A DNA stretch of 43,874 bases from an uncultured Hyphomicrobiales bacterium. Lineage in GTDB: Bacteria > Pseudomonadota > Alphaproteobacteria > Rhizobiales > Beijerinckiaceae. A model generated the notes under the pieces. That model was given only the letters and a program-made list of their open reading frames with translations, searched no databases and was not told where the DNA came from. Where the stretch lies: NCBI GenBank assembly GCA_903884435.1, contig CAISEY010000203.1, positions 1 to 43,874 on the forward strand, read 5' to 3'. Positions 1-8,082 of the stretch are shown here, in pieces; position 1 is the stretch's first letter; the number at the start of each line of letters is the position of its first letter. The position numbers and the translations under genes are program-made.

Positions 1-1
1 G

Positions 2-421
2 ATTCCCTCGCGCTTTCTCGACGATCTGCCGGCGGAGCACGTCGAGGTCGTGGAGGCCGCCTCCGGCACGAGCTATGGCGGTTACGCGCAATCGCGCTTC
101 GCCAATCAGGACACTTACGCTTCCTCCTACAACACGCCGGGCTGGCAGCGCGCGCAACAGCGGCGCGGCGAGGGCGGCGGCGGGTTTTCCGAGCGGCCGC
201 AAAGCTGGAGCGGCGGCGCGCAACGCAAGCCGCCCTTGCAGATCGATGGCGAAATACTCGCGAGATCCTCGGCGGTCTCCGGCTACAAAAAGGGCGCGCG
301 CGTCTTTCACGTCAAGTTCGGCAATGGCACCGTGGCGCTCGTCGATGGCAACAAACTGACCATCGATTTCGACAAGGCGGGCCGGAAAATGGTGCTCGAG
401 AGTTTCGTCAGCGCGGGGTGA
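2..421 (+). CDS. uvrD: ATP-dependent DNA helicase UvrD/PcrA, C-terminal end (5' partial)
   Basis: An open frame enters from the left edge and ends in TGA at 419-421, giving the last 139 residues. It opens with IPSRFLDDLPAEHVEV, the 'PSRFL.ELP' sequence that closes the helicase core of UvrD/PcrA-type SF1A helicases. A Gly/Arg/Ser-rich linker follows, then a compact C-terminal module (about the last 55 residues, GARVFHVKFGNGTVALVDGNKLTIDFDKAG) matching the Tudor-like C-terminal domain that contacts RNA polymerase in this family. UvrD unwinds DNA in excision and mismatch repair. The helicase motifs lie outside the window. The GTG at 50 is internal, not a start. Confidence 0.88.
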   Translation: MPSRFLDDLPAEHVEVVEAASGTSYGGYAQSRFANQDTYASSYNTPGWQRAQQRRGEGGGGFSERPQSWSGGAQRKPPLQIDGEILARSSAVSGYKKGARVFHVKFGNGTVALVDGNKLTIDFDKAGRKMVLESFVSAG

Positions 422-574
422 GAGTGCCGATCCGATGTCAAGATGTGAATTCCGGGGGTAATGGGGATAACTCTTTCCAATATCCGTCAAAGCCGTGGAT
501 TAATCTTCCGCGCGGAAATAGTCACGAGCATTGGATGATATTGTTCACCACGACTCCACTGCTCAGGCAACCAG

Positions 575-769
575 ATGCTCACCGACAGCCGCGACATCAT
601 TCGCCGTCTCGAACGCGAGGGCTGGGTGCGCGTGCGCGTGAAGGGTTCGCACCATCAATACAAGAATCCCGCGACTGGTCGGCGCACCACGGTGACGCAT
701 CCGCGCAAGGATATGCCAATCGGCACGGTTCGGGCGATTTACGAGGACGCGGGATGGAGCCGGGATTGA
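575..769 (+). CDS. hicA: HicA-type mRNA interferase toxin
   Basis: This 64-residue protein is full length for the HicA/YcfA family, a double-stranded-RNA-binding-like fold that cleaves translated mRNA. The family core is visible: GSHHQYKNP, with the catalytic-type His, then VTHPRKDMPIGTVRAI. The ATG at 575 has only a weak AGG-type ribosome site upstream. The 150 bases between uvrD and this gene show no other feature I can support. The gene ends one base before the stop of a HicB-like gene on the other strand, so the pair is convergent, whereas hicA and hicB are normally co-directional. The family call is strong; a functional pairing with that neighbour is inference. Confidence 0.85.
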   Translation: MLTDSRDIIRRLEREGWVRVRVKGSHHQYKNPATGRRTTVTHPRKDMPIGTVRAIYEDAGWSRD

Positions 770-770
770 G

Positions 771-1067
771 CTAGGCGGCTTTTTTGGGCGCGGCGACGCG
801 CGGCGGTGGAACAGCGATCACGAAGACGGCGTCCGAGAAACTTTCCGTCCATTTCGGATCGTGGCGAATGACCTCGAAATCGCGCGTCTCGGGAATCGTC
901 CGGCCGTCATCGAGCATCCCCTCGGCCCAAAGTTCCAGCGCCTCGCTCGCCATCGCGAAGACATCGTCGATCTCGTCCGCGGCGGAGAAGCAGCCGGGCG
1001 CGTCGGGAAACGTCATCCCGTAAGCGCTGTTCGCGTCCTTGTGCACGATGGCGATGTAGGGCTTCAT
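771..1067 (-). CDS. hicB: HicB-type antitoxin
   Basis: This 98-residue protein carries the partial RNase H fold signature of HicB antitoxins: an N-terminal strand YIAIVHKD, then YGMTFPDAPGCFSAADEIDD, a helix AMASEALELWAEG, and an IPETR turn. I chose the ATG at 1067 because GGGGAA sits about five bases upstream and the fold starts there; the frame stays open to 1148. It has a Pro/Ala/Lys-rich tail (VPPPRVAAPKKAA) and no clear C-terminal DNA-binding domain, so autoregulation may be absent or weak. It faces hicA tail to tail with a single base between the stop codons. Confidence 0.8.
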   Translation of the reverse strand: MKPYIAIVHKDANSAYGMTFPDAPGCFSAADEIDDVFAMASEALELWAEGMLDDGRTIPETRDFEVIRHDPKWTESFSDAVFVIAVPPPRVAAPKKAA

Positions 1068-1218
1068 GCCGTTCCCCGGAGCTTCGCAGATTATACAGCC
1101 CTTCGGTCGTCGCGCAAATTTGAACTTCGGGTGCTCAAATTTGTTCAACCACGCTCCTGGTCAGTCAGAAAATGCGATAGCCTGCCTTGAAATGAGGCCG
1201 CGCCATCGAGGGAACACC

Positions 1219-2304
1219 ATGACAACCCGTAGACAATTCCTCTCCCGCGGCGTCGCCGCCGCCGTCGCCTGCACTTGCTGCGGCGTCCAGCGCGGCTTCG
1301 CGCAGGCTCCCGCGCCACGCCGCGAGGTGCGCGTCGGCGGCCAGCGCGTGCGCACGGTGGACATTCATTGTCACGTCGCGATTCCCGATGTCGTCGACGT
1401 GGTCGCGGGCACGCCGATGGAGCGCGCGGCGCGCCAGCAACTCACCGGCAATCTCAAGGGGCCGCCGGTGGCGCAACGCCTCGCCGAGCGCGGCGCCGAC
1501 GGAATCGACGTGGAGGCGATGAGCATCAATCCGTTCTGGTATGGCGCCAGCCGCGACACGGCGCGGCGGATCATCGACGTACAGAACGCGAAACTCTCCG
1601 CGCTGTGCAAGGAGGCGCCGGAAAACCTGCGCGCCTTCGCCAGCGTCGCCCTGCAATTTCCCGAACTCGCGGCGGAGCAACTCGAACATGGCATGAAAAA
1701 TCTCGGTCTCGTCGGCGCGGCCATCGGCGGCAGCGTCAACAACGAGGAAATCTCCGATCCGAAATACGATCCCTTCTGGAAAAAAGCCGAGGAATTGCAG
1801 GCGCTGGTCTTCATTCACCCGCAGTCCGAGGGCGCGCCGGCGACGATCCGCGATCGCGTCAAGGGCAGCGGCGCGCTGTCGAACGTGATTGGAAACCCGC
1901 TGGAGACGACCTTCGCGCTGGCGCATCTCATCTTCGATGGCACGCTCGACAAGTTTCCGAATCTGAAGATCGCCGCGGCGCACGGCGGCGGCTATTTGCC
2001 GTCCTACGCGGCGCGGATGGACCACGGCTGCTCCGTTTTTCCCGCGCAATGCAAGGGGCCGACGCTGAAGAAGCGCCCGAGCGAATATCTGAAAATGCTC
2101 TACGCGGACTCGCTCGTCTTCACGGGCGAGGCGCTGCGCCACCTCGTCGCCGAATGCGGCGCCGGACAGGTGATGATCGGCACCGATTACGCCGTGCCGT
2201 GGGTGAAGAACCCCGTCGATCACGTGCTCTCGACGCCGGGTTTGAGCGACGCGGACAAGGTCGCGATTCTCGGGGGAACGGCGGGGCGGTTGCTGAAGTT
2301 GTGA
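1219..2304 (+). CDS. Tat-exported amidohydrolase, ACMSD-like (Amidohydro_2 family)
   Basis: This is a 361-residue metal-dependent hydrolase. A Tat-type signal (TTRRQFLSRG, hydrophobic stretch, AQA at about residue 30) implies a periplasmic location. The metal-site motifs of the ACMSD/amidohydrolase-2 family are present: HCH at residues 50-52, FIHPQ, AAHGGGYLPSY and IGTDY. Relatives are decarboxylases or hydrolases acting on aromatic or semialdehyde carboxylates, and the substrate here is unknown. The ATG at 1219 is preceded by GAGGGA at good spacing; the frame is open further upstream but without signal-peptide character. The 150 bases between the hicB start and this gene hold no feature I can support. 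It stands alone between hicB and the asmA-like gene. Confidence 0.75.
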   Translation: MTTRRQFLSRGVAAAVACTCCGVQRGFAQAPAPRREVRVGGQRVRTVDIHCHVAIPDVVDVVAGTPMERAARQQLTGNLKGPPVAQRLAERGADGIDVEAMSINPFWYGASRDTARRIIDVQNAKLSALCKEAPENLRAFASVALQFPELAAEQLEHGMKNLGLVGAAIGGSVNNEEISDPKYDPFWKKAEELQALVFIHPQSEGAPATIRDRVKGSGALSNVIGNPLETTFALAHLIFDGTLDKFPNLKIAAAHGGGYLPSYAARMDHGCSVFPAQCKGPTLKKRPSEYLKMLYADSLVFTGEALRHLVAECGAGQVMIGTDYAVPWVKNPVDHVLSTPGLSDADKVAILGGTAGRLLKL

Positions 2305-2385
2305 GGTCCTTCTTCCTTCCCGCTTTTCAGGGGAGAACGGGCTCGCGCCCCGCCTTTGACCCGGTCCGCCGCCCGCGCCTCGCGA

Positions 2386-5300
2386 ATGACGCAATCGGCG
2401 CCGAAATATGCCAGGATCAAATCCGCCGATTTGCCGCCGGACCCGGACCAGATTCGTTTGCGCGAGATTCTGACGATTGTCGCCTGTTTGCTGATCGCGC
2501 TGCTCACGGCGGCGCTGGCCGGGCCCTATTTCATCGACTGGACGGCGCAACGGGGGCTCGTCGAGGCGCAGCTTGGCAAGGTGCTGGGCGCGCCGGTGAA
2601 GACGAGCGGCGGCATCGATCTCAAATTGCTGCCGACGCCGCGGCTGGAACTCGGCGGCGTCGAAACTGCGCAAACCGGCGGGTTTTCGCTGCGCTCCGCG
2701 GGCGTGCGGCTGGAGCTGGCGGTGTCGCCGCTGCTGCGCGGCGACCTGCGTTTCATCGAGGCGGCTTTCGACGCGCCGGACATTGTCGTTCCCGCGGGAG
2801 TTCCGGCGGTCGCGCCGGGCGCCGCGGGGAGCCTGCCGGGCGACGCGCAATTCGAACGCATTGTCATTCGCGGCGGGCGTCTGCGCGTCGTCGATGGGGC
2901 CGGCGTCGCGATGCTCGATCTCGCCGGGCTCGATCTCGACGCGGAGGCGGCGTCGCTGTCGGGGCCGTTCAAGGGGTCCGGGTCGTTTCTGCGCGGCGGG
3001 GAAAGGGCTCCTTTCCGTTTCAACACGGGCGTCGTCGAGAACGAGCGGCTGCGGCTGAAGCTCATCGTCGACGAGGCGGTGGGCCTGCCGCGCGCCGATC
3101 TCGAGGGGGCCGCGTTTCTCGTGTCCGCGGCCGGGGGCCGGCGCGCCGCTTTCGAGGGCGCTGCGAATTTTTCGGGCAAGGCGCTGGCGGGCTGGCGCGC
3201 GGGCGGCCCGCTGAAACTCGATCCGGCCGGCGCGAGCGTCGATCCGCTGGAGGTCCGGCTCGGCGGCGAGGACGCTCCGCTGTCGATGTCGGGAACCGGG
3301 GCGATCGCCTTCGGCGCGGCGCCGCTGGCCCGGTTCACGCTCGTCGCCCGGCAGTTCGACCTCGACAAGTTGCTGGCGACGCCAAAGGCGGGCGCCGCCG
3401 ACATCATGGCGATGCTGCCGGGGGGGCGGGCGGCGGCTCCCCTGTCCGTCCCCGCGCAAGTGGCGTTCTCGACGCCGGCGATGAATCTAGGCGGAGAGAC
3501 TCTGACCGACGTTTCCCTCGACGTGCGTTTCGCGCCGGGCCTGCCGCTCGCGGCGAAGGCCGGGGCGCAGGGGCCGGGCCGTTCGCGCCTCGCGCTCGAT
3601 GGAATCTTCGAAACCGGCGCCGCCGCGCGGTTCGAGGGCAAGCTGGAGGCGGGCGCGCGCGATCTCGGGCGTCTCGCCGAATGGGTCGGCCAGGCCTCGC
3701 CCGACGCCGCGGCTGCCTTGCGCGCCACGCCGTTCCGCGCGCTCGATGTCGCGGGCGACATGGCGGTGTCGGCGGCGGGGTTTTCGGCGCGCGACATGAC
3801 GCTGAAGGCGGACCGGTCGACCTTGCGCGGCGCCGCCGCCTTCACGCGCGCCTTTGGCGCCGAGCGGGCGCGGCTCTTCGCCGACATGACGTCCGACGCG
3901 CTCGACCTCGACGCCCTGCCGGACCTCTCGGAACCCGGCGCGCTGCTGGCGGGAATGGATTACGCGCTGGGGCTCGAGGCGAGGGCGGTGCGCGTCGCGC
4001 GGTTCGGCGACGGGATGATCGATTCCGGCCGCATCCGGCTGAAGGCGGCGCGGGCGGGAGAGATCGTCAAGCTCGAGACGCTGTCGCTCTCGGACATTGG
4101 CGGGGCGACCCTCGAGGCCTCCGGCGACGCGACGCGCGACCGCGTGCATCTGGCGGGAAGCCTCGACGCGCAAAGATTGAGCGATCTCGCGGCGCTGCTG
4201 CGGCGGATCGCGCCGGGCGCCTGGTCGGAGGCGCTGGCGGCGCGGGCGGTGGCGCTGTCGCCCGCGCGGATGAATTTCGGGATGGACGCGGCGCGGGTCG
4301 CGGGCGATGGCGGATTGCGGATCGAGACCCTGAAACTCGACGGCGTCGCCCGCGGCACGAAAGTGGAGGCCAGCATCCGTCCCGGCGCGGCGAAGGGCGC
4401 GCTCGACGGGTTGCTCTCCATTGACGCGCCGGAGGCGCCGCAACTCATCCGCCAGTTCGGGTTCGAAAGCGCGCCGGTCCCCGGCGTCGGGCGCGGGCGC
4501 GTCACCGCCGAACTCAAGGGCGATTTCGAAAGCGGATTCGAAGTCTCGACCCTCGCGCAACTCGCGGGGACGCAACTGAGCTATTTCGGGCGTCTCGCGG
4601 GCACGCCGCAAAGTCCGGAGGCCAGCGGGCAGGCGCGCGTCAAGGCCCAGGACGCGGCGCCGCTGATGCGCGCGCTCGCCGTTGGACCGCCGGATTTCTC
4701 GGTCGCGATGCCGGTCGAGGTCAGCGCGCGAATCGACGTCGCCGGCGGGCGCGCGAACATGGCCGGGCTCACCGGTTCCGTCGGCGGCTCGAAACTCTCG
4801 GGCGATCTCGTCTCGTTCGCCGACACGGCGGCGGGCGGACGGACCCGGCTGACGGGGACGCTGGAGCTCGACCGTCTGGCGATGGCCCCTCTGGCGACCC
4901 TGGTTCTGGGCCCGCCGAGGGCCGCGAGGCCTGGCGCGCTCTGGTCGGACACCCGGTTCGCCACCGGTCTCGCCAGCGCGCCCCTGGTCGATCTTTCGAT
5001 TCACGCCGGTCAGTTTGAACTGTTCGAGAAAGCGACGGGCGGCGACGCCAGATTGCGGCTTTCGCTCGCGCCGGGAGTCTTGCAGGTCACGGATCTGAAA
5101 ACGCGGCTGGGCGGCTCGCCGCTGGAGGGGAAATTCGCCTTGCGGCGCGACGGGCCGACGGCTGCCTTGTCGGGCGCCTTGCGGATCGAGAATTACCGCG
5201 TCGAACAGCCGTCTTTTTCTGGCATTCTCGCGGGCGCCATGGAATTTTCCTCGACGGGTCCGAACGCGGCCGCGCTGGTGAGCGGACTCGCCGGCAATGG

Positions 5301-6129
5301 CCGCGTGAGCCTCGCCGGATTGCAAATTCCCCGCCTCGACCCCGGCGCTCCGGACCGGGTGATCGCGCAATCGGACGCGGGGCAAATCTATGTGTCCGAA
5401 AACGATTTCATGGGCGCGCTGCGGCGCGAACTCGACAAGGCGCCGCTGCAACCCGGCGACCGCGCCTTCGAGGCGACGCTGGCGGGCGGCGTGCTGCGCC
5501 TCCCCGAAAGCGGCGGCGTTTCGGGCGCTTTCGACCTGCGCACGCTCGGCTTTGAATTGCGCGCCTCGGTCGCCCCGACGCGTCTGCCGAAGGACTGGAG
5601 CGGCCCCGCGCCGCCGGTGGCTCTCGTGTTGAAGGGCCCCGTCGCAGCGCCCGCGCGGGAGATTGACGCGGGCGGGTTCGTCAACGCGCTGTCGGCGCGG
5701 GCCATCGCGCGGGAGCAGGCGCGCGTCGAGGCTCTGGAGGCCGATATCCGCGAGCGCGCCCATTTCGCGCGGCGCCAGCGCGGGCTCGCGTTTTTGCGTC
5801 TGCGCGAGCGCGAGATCGCGGCTTTCGAGGCCGAACAGGCCCGGCTCGCGGCGGAAGAGGAGCGCAAGCGCCTGGAAGAAGACAGGCGCAAGGCTGAAGA
5901 GGATCGCCGTCGCGCGGTCGAGGAGGAGCGCCGCCAGGCGATGGAAAATCTGCGGCTGGAGCGGGAACGGGTCGAATTCGAAAGGCGGGAGCTCGAGGCG
6001 CGCCGCCGGGAGGCGGAGGCCGCCGCGCGGCAAAACGCGCCGCCGCCGCAACCAGGACCGCGGACTCCGCTCAGCCTTCCGGTTTTTCCGGGAGCCGGAA
6101 CCGATCCCTCGACTCTGGGGCGTTATTGA
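2386..6129 (+). CDS. Large AsmA-family envelope protein with a C-terminal coiled coil
   Basis: This 1247-residue protein has one N-terminal membrane segment (about residues 29-46, TIVACLLIALLTAALAG) followed by FIDWTAQRGLVEAQLGKVLG and SGGIDLKLLPTPRLELGGV, the start typical of AsmA-type proteins. The long middle is a series of amphipathic beta-rich repeats, as in AsmA/TamB/YhdP-like proteins that span the periplasm and are linked to lipid transport or outer-membrane assembly. The last 150 or so residues switch to a Glu/Arg/Lys-rich coiled coil (EEERKRLEEDRRKAEEDRRR) and a Pro-rich tail. I prefer the ATG at 2386 over the TTG at 2356. Its 3' end overlaps the convergent RHH gene by seven bases. 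Confidence 0.8.
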   Translation: MTQSAPKYARIKSADLPPDPDQIRLREILTIVACLLIALLTAALAGPYFIDWTAQRGLVEAQLGKVLGAPVKTSGGIDLKLLPTPRLELGGVETAQTGGFSLRSAGVRLELAVSPLLRGDLRFIEAAFDAPDIVVPAGVPAVAPGAAGSLPGDAQFERIVIRGGRLRVVDGAGVAMLDLAGLDLDAEAASLSGPFKGSGSFLRGGERAPFRFNTGVVENERLRLKLIVDEAVGLPRADLEGAAFLVSAAGGRRAAFEGAANFSGKALAGWRAGGPLKLDPAGASVDPLEVRLGGEDAPLSMSGTGAIAFGAAPLARFTLVARQFDLDKLLATPKAGAADIMAMLPGGRAAAPLSVPAQVAFSTPAMNLGGETLTDVSLDVRFAPGLPLAAKAGAQGPGRSRLALDGIFETGAAARFEGKLEAGARDLGRLAEWVGQASPDAAAALRATPFRALDVAGDMAVSAAGFSARDMTLKADRSTLRGAAAFTRAFGAERARLFADMTSDALDLDALPDLSEPGALLAGMDYALGLEARAVRVARFGDGMIDSGRIRLKAARAGEIVKLETLSLSDIGGATLEASGDATRDRVHLAGSLDAQRLSDLAALLRRIAPGAWSEALAARAVALSPARMNFGMDAARVAGDGGLRIETLKLDGVARGTKVEASIRPGAAKGALDGLLSIDAPEAPQLIRQFGFESAPVPGVGRGRVTAELKGDFESGFEVSTLAQLAGTQLSYFGRLAGTPQSPEASGQARVKAQDAAPLMRALAVGPPDFSVAMPVEVSARIDVAGGRANMAGLTGSVGGSKLSGDLVSFADTAAGGRTRLTGTLELDRLAMAPLATLVLGPPRAARPGALWSDTRFATGLASAPLVDLSIHAGQFELFEKATGGDARLRLSLAPGVLQVTDLKTRLGGSPLEGKFALRRDGPTAALSGALRIENYRVEQPSFSGILAGAMEFSSTGPNAAALVSGLAGNGRVSLAGLQIPRLDPGAPDRVIAQSDAGQIYVSENDFMGALRRELDKAPLQPGDRAFEATLAGGVLRLPESGGVSGAFDLRTLGFELRASVAPTRLPKDWSGPAPPVALVLKGPVAAPAREIDAGGFVNALSARAIAREQARVEALEADIRERAHFARRQRGLAFLRLREREIAAFEAEQARLAAEEERKRLEEDRRKAEEDRRRAVEEERRQAMENLRLERERVEFERRELEARRREAEAAARQNAPPPQPGPRTPLSLPVFPGAGTDPSTLGRY

Positions 6130-6386
6130 AGTTCGGGAGCGTTCGTCGCGGGCGCGATCTCGCCCCGAAGCGCCTGTTCGAGCGTGAACACGCGGATCGC
6201 CGAGGACAGATTGGCCTCGCCGCGGCCGGCGTCGATTTCAGCGACGAGGCCAGCGAGCGATAGGCCCCGCCGCGTCGCGATGGCCTTCAGGGTTCGCCAG
6301 AAGGCGTCTTCGAGGGTGATCGAGGTGGCGTGTCCGGCGATGACGATGGAGCGCTTGGCGACGCGCGCCGGACGCGCGTCATTCAT
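6123..6386 (-). CDS. Ribbon-helix-helix domain protein (RHH_4-like)
   Basis: This is an 87-residue protein. The segment KRSIVIAGHATSITLEDAFWRTLKAIATRRGLSLAGLV fits a short ribbon-helix-helix fold (strand, helix, helix) as in the RHH_4 family common in alphaproteobacteria. Such proteins bind DNA as dimers; the target here is unknown. It overlaps the upstream DUF4169-type gene by eight bases, so the two are likely translated together, and it is convergent with the asmA-like gene. Confidence 0.7.
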   Translation of the reverse strand: MNDARPARVAKRSIVIAGHATSITLEDAFWRTLKAIATRRGLSLAGLVAEIDAGRGEANLSSAIRVFTLEQALRGEIAPATNAPELQ

Positions 6387-6576
6387 CGGCGTCGGGCCGG
6401 GGGCGGCTCAGCCGGTGGCCGTCGAGCCGCTCCGATTCCATCTGTTTCAGACGTTCCGTCGCGGCGCGTTCGGTTTTCGAGCGGCCATGGGTCAGGCGAT
6501 TTTGTTCCGCCAGGCGTTCGCTATCGGCGCGGGCGCGCGCCTTGCGGGCGCGGCGCAAATTCAGGATTTCAGCCAT
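6379..6576 (-). CDS. Small basic DUF4169-type protein
   Basis: This 65-residue, highly charged protein starts MAEILNLRRARKARARA and ends near RLDGHRL, the conserved ends of the DUF4169 family of small alphaproteobacterial proteins of unknown function. It is predicted mostly helical and basic. The ATG at 6576 matches the family start; the frame is open to 6609 but the extra residues do not fit. Its end overlaps the start of the RHH gene. No function should be assigned beyond this linkage. Confidence 0.75.
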   Translation of the reverse strand: MAEILNLRRARKARARADSERLAEQNRLTHGRSKTERAATERLKQMESERLDGHRLSRPRPDADE

Positions 6577-6645
6577 GTCACTTCCGTGGCGACGTTGCGC
6601 CGGAAGCATGGACGAACCGGGAGAATTTGCAACCTCGAACGAGCG

Positions 6646-6903
6646 TCAGCGCCGGTTCATCACGGTGCGCGCGAGAGCGGAATGTTCGGTGCAATAGATC
6701 GCGCCTTCCGGCGTTTTCGCGCAGCAGAAGTGGAAATTGTCGTCGCGCGGGTCGCCGAAGGGCCAGCGGCAATCCCCAAATCCGATGGCGCCCACCGCGC
6801 TCGCCGCGCCCATGGCGGGGCCAGCCTTGCTGTTTTTGCCGAGCACCGGAGAACGGCGCGTCTGGCCAGCCTGCGTCATTTCCTTAGGAACGCTCGTACC
6901 CAT
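6646..6903 (-). CDS. Small zinc-binding protein with GcrA C-terminal motif
   Basis: This is an 85-residue protein. Its C-terminal half, CRWPFGDPRDDNFHFCCAK...YCTEH, is the Cys/His motif that closes GcrA-family cell-cycle regulators. The N-terminal DNA-binding helices of full GcrA (about 170 residues) are missing; the first 40 residues are low-complexity Gly/Ala/Ser/Lys. I chose the ATG at 6903 because AGGGAAGAG precedes it; an earlier ATG at 6963 has no ribosome site. It is either a stand-alone GcrA C-terminal domain or a remnant. The intact motif and good start argue for a real gene. Confidence 0.65.
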   Translation of the reverse strand: MGTSVPKEMTQAGQTRRSPVLGKNSKAGPAMGAASAVGAIGFGDCRWPFGDPRDDNFHFCCAKTPEGAIYCTEHSALARTVMNRR

Positions 6904-6973
6904 TTTACTCTTCCCTATCGGCCACGCGGCAGCGGCGCGCGACAGTCTGGATATCGTGTTCATGCCCGGCAGT

Positions 6974-7003
6974 CGCCGGCGCCAGTGTTGACTGGCGGCC
7001 GGC
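6974..7003 (-). terminator. Candidate hairpin terminator after cspA
   Basis: GCCGGC-GCCAGT pairs with ACTGGC-GGCCGGC around a GTTG loop, with one bulged base. The hairpin lies 13 bases past the cspA stop. No T tract follows on the minus strand, so it may be a processing or stability hairpin instead. Confidence 0.4.
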
Positions 7004-7015
7004 GCGTTCAGTGGC

Positions 7016-7225
7016 TCACGCCGCCTGAAGATTGGTCGCGGACGATTTCCCGGTGCGCTTGTCAGCGGTCAGTTCGAAGCTGACCTTCTGGCCTTCCACG
7101 AGATCGCGCATGCCGGCGCGTTCAACGGCGCTGATATGAACAAAAACGTCCTTGCCACCATCGTCGGGCTGGATGAATCCAAAGCCCTTGGTGGAGTTAA
7201 ACCATTTCACGGTACCTACGGTCAT
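7016..7225 (-). CDS. cspA: Cold-shock protein, CspA family
   Basis: This 69-residue single cold-shock domain is full length for the family. The nucleic-acid-binding motifs are clear: RNP1 KGFGFIQ (residues 13-19) and RNP2 DVFVHIS (about 26-32). CspA-type proteins melt RNA secondary structure as RNA chaperones. GAAGGAAAAG precedes the ATG. About 200 bases separate it from sspB upstream; this could contain a long structured 5' leader, as is common for csp genes, but I see no defined motif there. Confidence 0.92.
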   Translation of the reverse strand: MTVGTVKWFNSTKGFGFIQPDDGGKDVFVHISAVERAGMRDLVEGQKVSFELTADKRTGKSSATNLQAA

Positions 7226-7424
7226 GTCTTTTCCTTCAGAGAATACAACCCGCGAGCGCGTGGCGCGCCCCGGACGGGTCGATCGAATTATTTGGAAGAT
7301 CGTCAGCAGTCGCCGTGGAAGGCGCGGGGCCGTCAGCCGAAACTCGATAAGACATTATGGACGCTTATTGAGGCCCAAACAAGGCCTAATCGGCGCGAAA
7401 TCTCCCGCCGGGTTAATTCCGGGC

Positions 7425-8033
7425 TCAGGTTTTCTTGCGAAAAGCATCGATCGAGACCACCTTGGCCGCTTCCGGCGACGCTTCGGCGGTGGATTTCGCG
7501 ACGTCCGCCGCCGGCTTCGCGGGTTTCGCCTCCGCGGCGGGGGCGGCTTTCGCCGCGGGCTTTTCCTGCGCGGGCGGCTTGTCGCCTGATTTCGCGGCGC
7601 GCGGGGCCTTCGCCGGCGCGATTTTCGGAATCGTGGCGGCCGGCCCGGAATCGTTGGCGCCAGTTTCCGGCGATGTGTCCTGGACCTCGAATTTCAGTCC
7701 GAATTGCACGGATGGATCGAAAAAGCCGGTGACGGCGTCGAAGGGGATCAGCAGCCGTTCGGGGATGTTGTTGAAGGAGAGCCCGACCTCGAAATTCTGT
7801 TCGGTGACGCTCAGATCCCAGAACTGGTGCTGGAGAATGATGGTCATTTCGCCGGGATATTTCTCACGCATGCGCGTCGACAGGCGAACGCCCGGCGCGT
7901 CGGTGCGGAAGGTGATGTAATAATGATGCTCGCCCGGCAGCCCCTCGCGGGCCGATTCCGTAAGCACCTTGCGCACCACGCCGCGGAGAGCATCCTGAAC
8001 CAGCAGGTCGTAGCGAATTATGTCCGTGGCCAT
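7425..8033 (-). CDS. sspB: ClpXP adaptor, SspB family
   Basis: This 202-residue protein has an N-terminal SspB fold (IIRYDLLVQDALRGVVRKVL, HHYYITFRTDAPGV, MTIILQHQFWDL, FNNIPERLLIPFDAVTGFFDPSVQFGL), then an Ala/Pro/Lys-rich linker (about residues 125-190), and a C-terminal VVSIDAFRKK resembling the ClpX-binding tail of alphaproteobacterial SspB. SspB delivers ssrA-tagged proteins to ClpXP. It lies just downstream of ssrA on the same strand, so tag and adaptor are encoded side by side. The ATG at 8033 is preferred over TTG at 8039. Confidence 0.9.
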   Translation of the reverse strand: MATDIIRYDLLVQDALRGVVRKVLTESAREGLPGEHHYYITFRTDAPGVRLSTRMREKYPGEMTIILQHQFWDLSVTEQNFEVGLSFNNIPERLLIPFDAVTGFFDPSVQFGLKFEVQDTSPETGANDSGPAATIPKIAPAKAPRAAKSGDKPPAQEKPAAKAAPAAEAKPAKPAADVAKSTAEASPEAAKVVSIDAFRKKT

Positions 8034-8042
8034 GCGCAATTC

Positions 8043-8082
8043 CAGAACAAGAAAGTGGAGGCTTCTGTTGCCAGGCGCCTCC
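8043..8082 (-). terminator. Intrinsic terminator of ssrA
   Basis: On the minus strand GGAGGC (8077-8082) pairs with GCCTCC (8057-8062) around a 14-base loop, followed by the T-rich run ACTTTCTTGTT. It lies between the tmRNA coding piece and the sspB start. Confidence 0.55.

Noticed and set aside
1275-4424. Plus-strand 1049-codon frame spanning the amidohydrolase and the asmA-like gene
   Set aside because: It crosses the boundary of two real genes in another frame and is composed mainly of Arg, Ala and Gly.
3487-6051. Minus-strand 854-codon open frame inside the asmA-like gene
   Set aside because: No domain motifs and Arg-rich shadow composition; the plus-strand frame has a membrane segment and coherent repeats.
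7226-7424. Possible riboswitch or thermosensor leader of cspA
   Set aside because: Only a weak AGGCC/GGCCT stem was found and no known motif. The gap is kept as an undefined leader.
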